DNA of 9,016 bases from Candidatus Woesearchaeota archaeon (GTDB lineage: Archaea > Nanobdellota > Nanobdellia > Woesearchaeales > B54-G15), in contig QMQQ01000023.1 of assembly GCA_003648985.1 (NCBI GenBank), forward strand, positions 1 to 9,016, written 5' to 3'. Both the position numbers and the translations under genes were made by a program. This document shows, one piece after another, positions 5,491 to 9,016 of this stretch. Under the pieces are notes generated by a model. The model saw only the letters and a program-made list of their open reading frames with translations. It ran no database searches and had not been told where the DNA came from. The number at the start of each line of letters is the position of its first letter. Position 1 is the first letter of the stretch.

Positions 5491-7317
5491 CTTTTTCCTG
5501 CGCGGGCTTCTTCTTGAAGCCCGCGTGGGTTTTATGCTCATTTTTTCTTTTTTTGTTTTTGTTTTAATCCGCGTAAATAGTGTTAGGACTATTATGCCTG
5601 CTGCAAAGCCGCAGAAGAAGATAATTATGTGGATGTATATAACTTTTTTCTGTGCTTCGGTAAGTGGTTTTTCTTTCTTTTCTGGCTCGGTTTCAGGTTG
5701 CTTCGCTGAGGGAAAATAGATGTCAAGATTGCTAAGCTCAAGTGCATATTCAAGATAAAGAGCTGCAAGGAATGGTTCTTCTTCTTTAAGTGAAGATGCA
5801 TATTCATAATAGGAATAGCCAAGTATTGGAAAGATGCCTTTTTCTTGCTGTTCTGCGATTACTCTTTGAATGATGGAAAGTTTTGATTTAAGCAAGGAAT
5901 CAAGCTGTTCTTTATGGACTCCTATCATGTTTATTACAACGTCTGCTTCTGCTTTTGCTTTTGTTGCTCTAAACATGCAAAGAGTATATTCGCCATTGTC
6001 GAGATCAGAGTATGCTTGGTCTAATTCCTCTTTTGTTGAAGTTAGCTCTTCGCCGAGGAAGAGTTTTGCATATTGATAGCGCTCTTCTGCTTCACCCAAT
6101 CTTTTAAGACAACCTTCTTTAAGAGCACCCTCTTTGAATATGAATTCCATTCCTGGCTTACCAAAGAATTGATGCCAAGTAGCTGCAGAGTAAATCCTTT
6201 CTGTTACATATGCTGCATCATAAAAGAAATCTTCATCTTGGAGCTCAATTGCAGAAAGCTCATCCAATGTTTTTCTTGCCTCAAACAATCTTTCTTTAAC
6301 GACCATATAGGATTCGAGGTCTGTTATTGTTTTTATTGCTGTTTTGTTAAGCGAGTTGTCGAATTTTTCTATTTCTTCTTCAAGCTTTGTTAGATTTACG
6401 TCTTTTTTTAGGCTGAGGAGAACGAATCTTGATTTGACATTTGATCCAAAGCAATAGCTTGCAGCTGAATAGAAAAGTCTGTCTTGTTTTGCTTTTATTC
6501 CTTTTTCATAAAGCTCGACTGCCTTCTTTTTTGCTTTCTTCAGGGATTTTGTTTGTGGTTCAAGCTTTGAGATTTGATCAAGCAATGATTTGCTTCTATT
6601 GCATAGAAGTTGAGCTAAGTAAGACATTGTTTTTTTGTAGTTCGGATCTATGGAGAATTCCTTTTTTTCTTTTAGCTTTGTTCCTGTAAACAAGGCGAAT
6701 GCTTCGTTTATATCAAAAACTTCTTTTACTGTAATGTTTTTTTCTTTTCCATACTCTGTTAGATCAATCTCGAGTTTAGCTAGACTGGTTTTTCCAGTTC
6801 CTTGGGGAATGAGCACTGTGGTGAGGTTTTTCTCTGCTGCTGCATCTATTTTTTCGATAAGGCCGCTTACTGGGCCGATAATGCCTCCGCTGTTTATTGT
6901 GCCAGTTATTGCTACTGATTCTTTTATTGGAATTTCAAGCAGAGATGAAATCGTCAGTATTGCTATTGCTGCGCCTGCGCTTGGTCCTCCGATTATGGCT
7001 GAATCTGCTTTTATTGTATAGAAGAAGTCGTACTTAGAACAATCAAAATCAATGAAGTCGCATGCTATATCTCTGGCGAACCTTGTGCTTATTTGCGTAT
7101 CGTATTTTGTGAGAGGAAATGTTTCTATGTAAACTCGACCGTTTCCTGGTGTTATTCTTAAGAATAGATCTGCGATGACTCCGGTTGTTTCTTCTGCTGT
7201 TTCTTTTACTGCAAGCAAATACATGTGATTTGTTTCCAGCACTGCTTTGGTTGAGAAGGAAAGTACTGGAAATAGGGCTAAGAAGATGATAGGAAATAAT
7301 AATGTCCTCTTTTTCAT
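5485..7317 (-). CDS. Membrane-anchored archaeal S16 (Lon-like) serine protease without ATPase domain (COG1750-type)
   Basis: The 610-residue protein starts with a signal sequence (about 1-23), then a Lon-type proteolytic domain (about 28-212). The catalytic dyad is visible as Ser113 in G-G-P-S-A-G-A-A (110-117) and Lys156 in S-G-L-I-E-K-I-D-A-A (151-160), with T-G-T-I-N-S-G-G-I-I-G-P in between. No AAA+ module is present. A long, largely helical, charged region (about 225-535) with coiled-coil character follows, then a proline/glutamate linker, one transmembrane helix (about 559-582) and a very basic tail. By topology the protease faces outside, so ATP-independent envelope proteolysis or quality control is inferred. 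The ATG follows A/T-rich sequence but no clearly spaced TATA box could be chosen. The last codons form a GC-rich hairpin (5501-5525). The gene is divergent from the lipoprotein gene. Confidence 0.88.
   Translation of the reverse strand: MKKRTLLFPIIFLALFPVLSFSTKAVLETNHMYLLAVKETAEETTGVIADLFLRITPGNGRVYIETFPLTKYDTQISTRFARDIACDFIDFDCSKYDFFYTIKADSAIIGGPSAGAAIAILTISSLLEIPIKESVAITGTINSGGIIGPVSGLIEKIDAAAEKNLTTVLIPQGTGKTSLAKLEIDLTEYGKEKNITVKEVFDINEAFALFTGTKLKEKKEFSIDPNYKKTMSYLAQLLCNRSKSLLDQISKLEPQTKSLKKAKKKAVELYEKGIKAKQDRLFYSAASYCFGSNVKSRFVLLSLKKDVNLTKLEEEIEKFDNSLNKTAIKTITDLESYMVVKERLFEARKTLDELSAIELQDEDFFYDAAYVTERIYSAATWHQFFGKPGMEFIFKEGALKEGCLKRLGEAEERYQYAKLFLGEELTSTKEELDQAYSDLDNGEYTLCMFRATKAKAEADVVINMIGVHKEQLDSLLKSKLSIIQRVIAEQQEKGIFPILGYSYYEYASSLKEEEPFLAALYLEYALELSNLDIYFPSAKQPETEPEKKEKPLTEAQKKVIYIHIIIFFCGFAAGIIVLTLFTRIKTKTKKEKMSIKPTRASRRSPRRKKR
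5501..5525. repeat. Perfect 10-bp GC-rich inverted repeat in the 3' end of the protease gene
   Basis: CGCGGGCTTC (5501-5510) and GAAGCCCGCG (5516-5525) are exact reverse complements with a 5-base spacer. The arms are GC-rich in an A+T-rich region and encode part of the basic tail, using CGG and CGC arginine codons where neighbouring genes mostly use AGA/AGG. On the plus strand T-rich sequence follows (5533 onward), the layout of a stem-loop terminator for a plus-strand RNA. On the minus strand the hairpin lies just before the protease stop and may stabilise or end that mRNA. Confidence 0.6.
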
Positions 7318-7420
7318 TTTCGATTATTTTAAAATGAGTTGTTTTTGTGGTGGAAAAGAAAAATTATTTTTAAGCTTTTGGATTGTGATGGGTTAGCAAT
7401 AGGTGTTGCAAAGAAAGTTT

Positions 7421-7426
7421 TTTATA
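7421..7426 (+). promoter_or_regulatory. TATA box for the lipoprotein gene
   Basis: TTTATA, preceded by further T residues and a purine-rich GAAAG that could serve as a BRE, is centred about 26 bp before the ATG at 7449. No Shine-Dalgarno sequence lies between, so a leaderless mRNA is likely. The rest of the 131-bp divergent spacer (7318-7448) holds only A/T-rich sequence and a weak GCAA...TTGC repeat. Confidence 0.5.
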
Positions 7427-7448
7427 GAAATGGGTTAAATGCCTGGTT

Positions 7449-7925
7449 ATGAAATCGTGGCGTGTTGATGTTGGAATTTTAGCATTAGTAGTTGTTGCTG
7501 TTGTTCTTACAAGCGGCTGTGCCCAGCAGAGTATTGAGAAGATTCAACCGATGCAAAGCCAAGGGGAAGAACAGGTAAAAACAGAAATTAATTTGGAAAA
7601 TAAAGGTCTTAAAGTGAGGATATCTCCAACAGAAGACAAAAAAGTTAGTGGTGTTGTCACAGTAACTTTACAAAGCATTCCAAGCGAGACTACAAAGATT
7701 CTTGTTTCCATGGTGCCGCAGGGATTTAAAGGAGATTTGTACAATTCTCCAAATGTTATATTGCAATGGGTAGATGATCCATTTGTAGGACAAGAGATAC
7801 TGCTGGACACAACAAAACTGGAAAATGGCGTTTATGGAATAGGAATTTCAGCAACTTATGAAGGTGCTCCAGATGAAAGTCCCTGGATAGCCCTTGTTCA
7901 AACACAAGTAATTGTACAAAATTAG
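7449..7925 (+). CDS. Predicted lipoprotein of unknown function
   Basis: A short basic start, a strongly hydrophobic stretch (about residues 8-20) and L-T-S-G-C with Cys24 form a standard lipobox, so the mature protein is expected to be lipid-anchored on the outer face of the membrane. A polar linker (25-50) follows, then roughly 105 residues with alternating hydrophobic strands (V-S-G-V-V-T-V-T-L, K-I-L-V-S-M-V, Q-E-I-L-L-D-T, V-Y-G-I-G-I-S-A) that suggest a single Ig-like or fibronectin-like beta-sandwich domain. I see no catalytic motif and do not recognise the family; binding or structural roles are most likely. It has its own leaderless-type promoter, is divergent from the S16 protease, and ends 38 bp from the convergent orphan gene. 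The divergent layout with an envelope protease may mean a shared compartment, which is inference only. Confidence 0.75.
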   Translation: MKSWRVDVGILALVVVAVVLTSGCAQQSIEKIQPMQSQGEEQVKTEINLENKGLKVRISPTEDKKVSGVVTVTLQSIPSETTKILVSMVPQGFKGDLYNSPNVILQWVDDPFVGQEILLDTTKLENGVYGIGISATYEGAPDESPWIALVQTQVIVQN

Positions 7926-7963
7926 AGAGAATTGATTTTTAGAGACCTACTTTGAAAGTTTTA

Positions 7964-8248
7964 CTATTTGAATTTGTAGAAAGTTATTTTGAATATTTTA
8001 TAATCAGTCATGCCTACTTGGAATGGGTTTTCCATTACAGTTTCAATTTCTTCGACATGATACGCCTGTGCATTTTGCGAGATTTGTTCTTCCCTGCCTT
8101 CTAAGGGATTATATCTACCGTTGCTTGAAAGGATGTTTAATATGGGTTCTTCAACTATAATACTGCTTATTTCTTTAACTTTTACAGGAATTTCGAAAGG
8201 GCTTTTTTCTAGCTCAATCAGATTTTCAAGCTTTTCATGCGTTTTCAT
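7964..8248 (-). CDS. Orphan 94-residue hypothetical protein
   Basis: I do not recognise this protein. It is charged and soluble-looking, with no signal, membrane segment or cysteines. The N-terminal half is Glu/Lys-rich with alternating hydrophobics (V-K-V-K-E-I-S-S-I-I-V); the middle has N-G-R-Y-N-P-L-E-G-R-E; the end (Y-K-I-F-K-I-T-F-Y-K-F-K) looks like a closing beta strand. It is taken as real because nothing else occupies this stretch, it has a balanced amino-acid composition, and a TATA-like element lies at the leaderless distance upstream. It is convergent to the lipoprotein gene and divergent from the MetRS beta-type gene, so it appears to be a single-gene unit. A lineage-specific protein is the likeliest explanation; a chance ORF cannot be fully excluded. 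Confidence 0.55.
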   Translation of the reverse strand: MKTHEKLENLIELEKSPFEIPVKVKEISSIIVEEPILNILSSNGRYNPLEGREEQISQNAQAYHVEEIETVMENPFQVGMTDYKIFKITFYKFK

Positions 8249-8271
8249 TTTTACTAAACTTGTGAGAAAGC

Positions 8272-8281
8272 TAAAATAAAA
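8272..8281 (-). promoter_or_regulatory. Candidate TATA box for the orphan gene
   Basis: On the minus strand TTTTATTTTA is centred about 28 bp before the ATG at 8248, supporting expression of the 94-residue protein as a leaderless mRNA. The 133-bp divergent spacer (8249-8381) otherwise holds A/T-rich sequence only. Confidence 0.4.
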
Positions 8282-8348
8282 TGTTTTTTGTATTGGAAAA
8301 TAAATTTTTGATTGTTTATAATAGCAAAAGCAACCAAAGATGGAAAGA

Positions 8349-8358
8349 TTTTTATTTA
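8349..8358 (+). promoter_or_regulatory. TATA box for the MetRS beta-type gene
   Basis: TTTTTATTTA is centred about 28 bp before the ATG at 8382, preceded by purine-rich GGAAAGA that could be a BRE. A GAGGG at 8368-8372 could act as a Shine-Dalgarno sequence if transcription starts earlier, but the TATA position predicts a start at about 8380, which would leave it out of the mRNA. Confidence 0.5.
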
Positions 8359-8381
8359 GACAGAAATGAGGGTAGCCTAGA

Positions 8382-8735
8382 ATGGGTGAATTTCAAGAAA
8401 TTCCGACTGTGAAGTTTGAAGATTGGGAAAAGCTTGATCTGCGCATTGGAACAATAAAAGCAGTAAAAGTACATCCGAATGCAGACGAGCTATATGTTTT
8501 GCTGATTGATTTAGGGCCTGGTGAGAACGACAGGCAGATAGTTGCGGGATTGAGAAAATACTATAGTGAAGATGAATTGCTTGGAAAGAAAGTTGTTTTT
8601 ATCAATAATTTAGAACACAAGGAGATAAGAGGTGTAAGAAGTCAGGGAATGATATTGGCTGCAGACGATGGTGTTAATCCAATAGCCCTGCTTACTGTTG
8701 ATAGAGAAGTTAACAATAATGCAAAGGTTAAATAG
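8382..8735 (+). CDS. Stand-alone tRNA-binding OB-fold protein, methionyl-tRNA synthetase beta-subunit type
   Basis: The 117-residue protein is one EMAP/Trbp111-type tRNA-binding domain (PF01588, COG0073), as found at the C-terminus of bacterial MetRS or as a separate beta subunit in several archaea. Visible signatures are L-D-L-R-I-G-T-I (18-25), H-P-N-A-D-E-L-Y (31-38), R-Q-I-V-A-G-L (51-57), L-x-G-K-K-V-V-F-I-N-N-L (67-77) and I-R-G-V-R-S-Q-G-M-I-L-A-A (82-94). Family knowledge: the domain dimerises and binds the outside corner of tRNA, raising aminoacylation efficiency. The catalytic MetRS alpha subunit is not in this window. The gene's last 17 bases overlap the start of the DUF460 gene, so the two are translated from one message. 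Length is normal and the start follows a well-placed TATA box. Confidence 0.9.
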   Translation: MGEFQEIPTVKFEDWEKLDLRIGTIKAVKVHPNADELYVLLIDLGPGENDRQIVAGLRKYYSEDELLGKKVVFINNLEHKEIRGVRSQGMILAADDGVNPIALLTVDREVNNNAKVK

Positions 8736-9016
8736 GCTTGAGAGAAAGCCGATCATTATAGGTATTGATCCTGGAACTACTATTGGCTATGCTATTCTAG
8801 ATGTGGATGGAAATATATTAGAAATTAATTCTGGAAAGCATCTAAAGTTAAGCTGGATAATTTCGCATTTAACTGAGTTTGGCGAGCCTATTATAATCGC
8901 ATGTGATGTCAATAAAGCACCAAGATTGATTGAAAAGATTGCAAGAAGATTTGGAGCAAAGATTTGCTGTCCTAAAAAAGATCTCAGCTGGCCTGAAAAG
9001 TTGAGGATAACAAAGC
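8719..9016 (+). CDS. DUF460 RNase H-fold (RuvC-like) protein, N-terminal part (3' partial)
   Basis: From the ATG at 8719 the frame is open to the window end (99 codons). After a short basic lead come K-P-I-I-I-G-I-D-P-G-T-T-I-G-Y-A (10-25), the first strand of RuvC/YqgF-like RNase H folds with the acidic residue Asp17. Further along are E-P-I-I-I-A-C-D-V-N-K-A-P and I-E-K-I-A-R-R-F-G-A, which match archaeal DUF460 proteins (COG2433, annotated as predicted RNase H-fold nucleases). Full-length members are several hundred residues with a long coiled-coil and C-terminal part, so most of this gene lies beyond the window. The start overlaps the MetRS beta-type gene by 17 bp in another frame, with a weak purine run (AGAGAAG, 8703-8709) upstream, implying coupled translation. 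Molecular function is not established. Confidence 0.85.
   Translation, partial: MQRLNRLERKPIIIGIDPGTTIGYAILDVDGNILEINSGKHLKLSWIISHLTEFGEPIIIACDVNKAPRLIEKIARRFGAKICCPKKDLSWPEKLRITK

Noticed and set aside
5525..7021. Plus-strand ORFs opposite the S16 protease gene
   Set aside because: Phe/Ser/Cys-rich translations typical of the antisense of an Asp/Glu/Lys-rich gene, while the minus strand has an intact protease frame with catalytic residues.
7396..7409. GCAA...TTGC inverted repeat upstream of the lipoprotein promoter
   Set aside because: Only four paired bases with six between; expected often by chance.
8366..8380. Tiny upstream ORF (Met-Arg-Val-Ala-stop) before the MetRS beta-type gene
   Set aside because: The TATA position predicts transcription starting at about 8380, so this ORF would not be in the mRNA; four codons carry no other evidence.
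1..9016. Mobile elements, CRISPR arrays, toxin-antitoxin or phage genes
   Set aside because: No regularly spaced repeats, transposase or integrase motifs, terminal inverted repeats or phage-like proteins were seen on either strand.

Overview
The window reads as archaeal chromosome from an A+T-rich, compact genome, most likely a DPANN lineage of the Woesearchaeota/Pacearchaeota type. Evidence from gene content: a small UPF0292-like Toprim protein, a MEMO/AmrB protein, a membrane-anchored archaeal S16 (Lon-like) protease, a stand-alone MetRS beta-type tRNA-binding protein followed by a DUF460 RNase H-fold protein, and a thrombospondin-like cysteine module in a sequon-rich surface protein. Evidence from signals: most starts lack a Shine-Dalgarno sequence and carry a TATA-like box about 25-30 bp upstream of the ATG, which is the leaderless arrangement typical of archaea. 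The lineage is inferred from gene content, not from a marker phylogeny.

Layout. 3-2225 (+) is the C-terminal part of a large cell-surface glycoprotein cut by the window start. 2263-2625 (+) is the Toprim protein, overlapping at its 3' end the convergent amrB gene (2601-3443, -). A 41-bp divergent promoter region separates amrB from an anchored DUF192 protein (3485-3922, +), whose 3' end overlaps a convergent lipoprotein-like phospholipase D/nuclease-fold protein (3901-4848, -). That gene is joined by a 4-bp ATGA overlap to an upstream gene (4845-5348, -) that looks like a shrunken tRNA-thiolation PP-loop protein lacking its ATP-binding core. 5349-5484 is intergenic and unusually rich in inverted repeats. 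5485-7317 (-) is the S16 protease. 7449-7925 (+) is a predicted lipoprotein, 7964-8248 (-) an orphan 94-residue protein, 8382-8735 (+) the MetRS beta-type protein, and 8719-9016 (+) the start of a DUF460 gene cut by the window end. No stretch longer than 300 bases lacks a gene.

Functional picture. Five of the ten genes encode exported or membrane-anchored proteins (surface glycoprotein, DUF192, PLD, protease, lipoprotein), so the window is weighted to the cell envelope. The others concern RNA and translation (MetRS beta, thiolase-like remnant, probably DUF460) or are conserved proteins of unsettled function. No mobile element, CRISPR array, rRNA or tRNA was seen. The items most worth a second look are the miniaturised PP-loop protein, the structured intergenic block at 5401-5525, and the orphan at 7964-8248.
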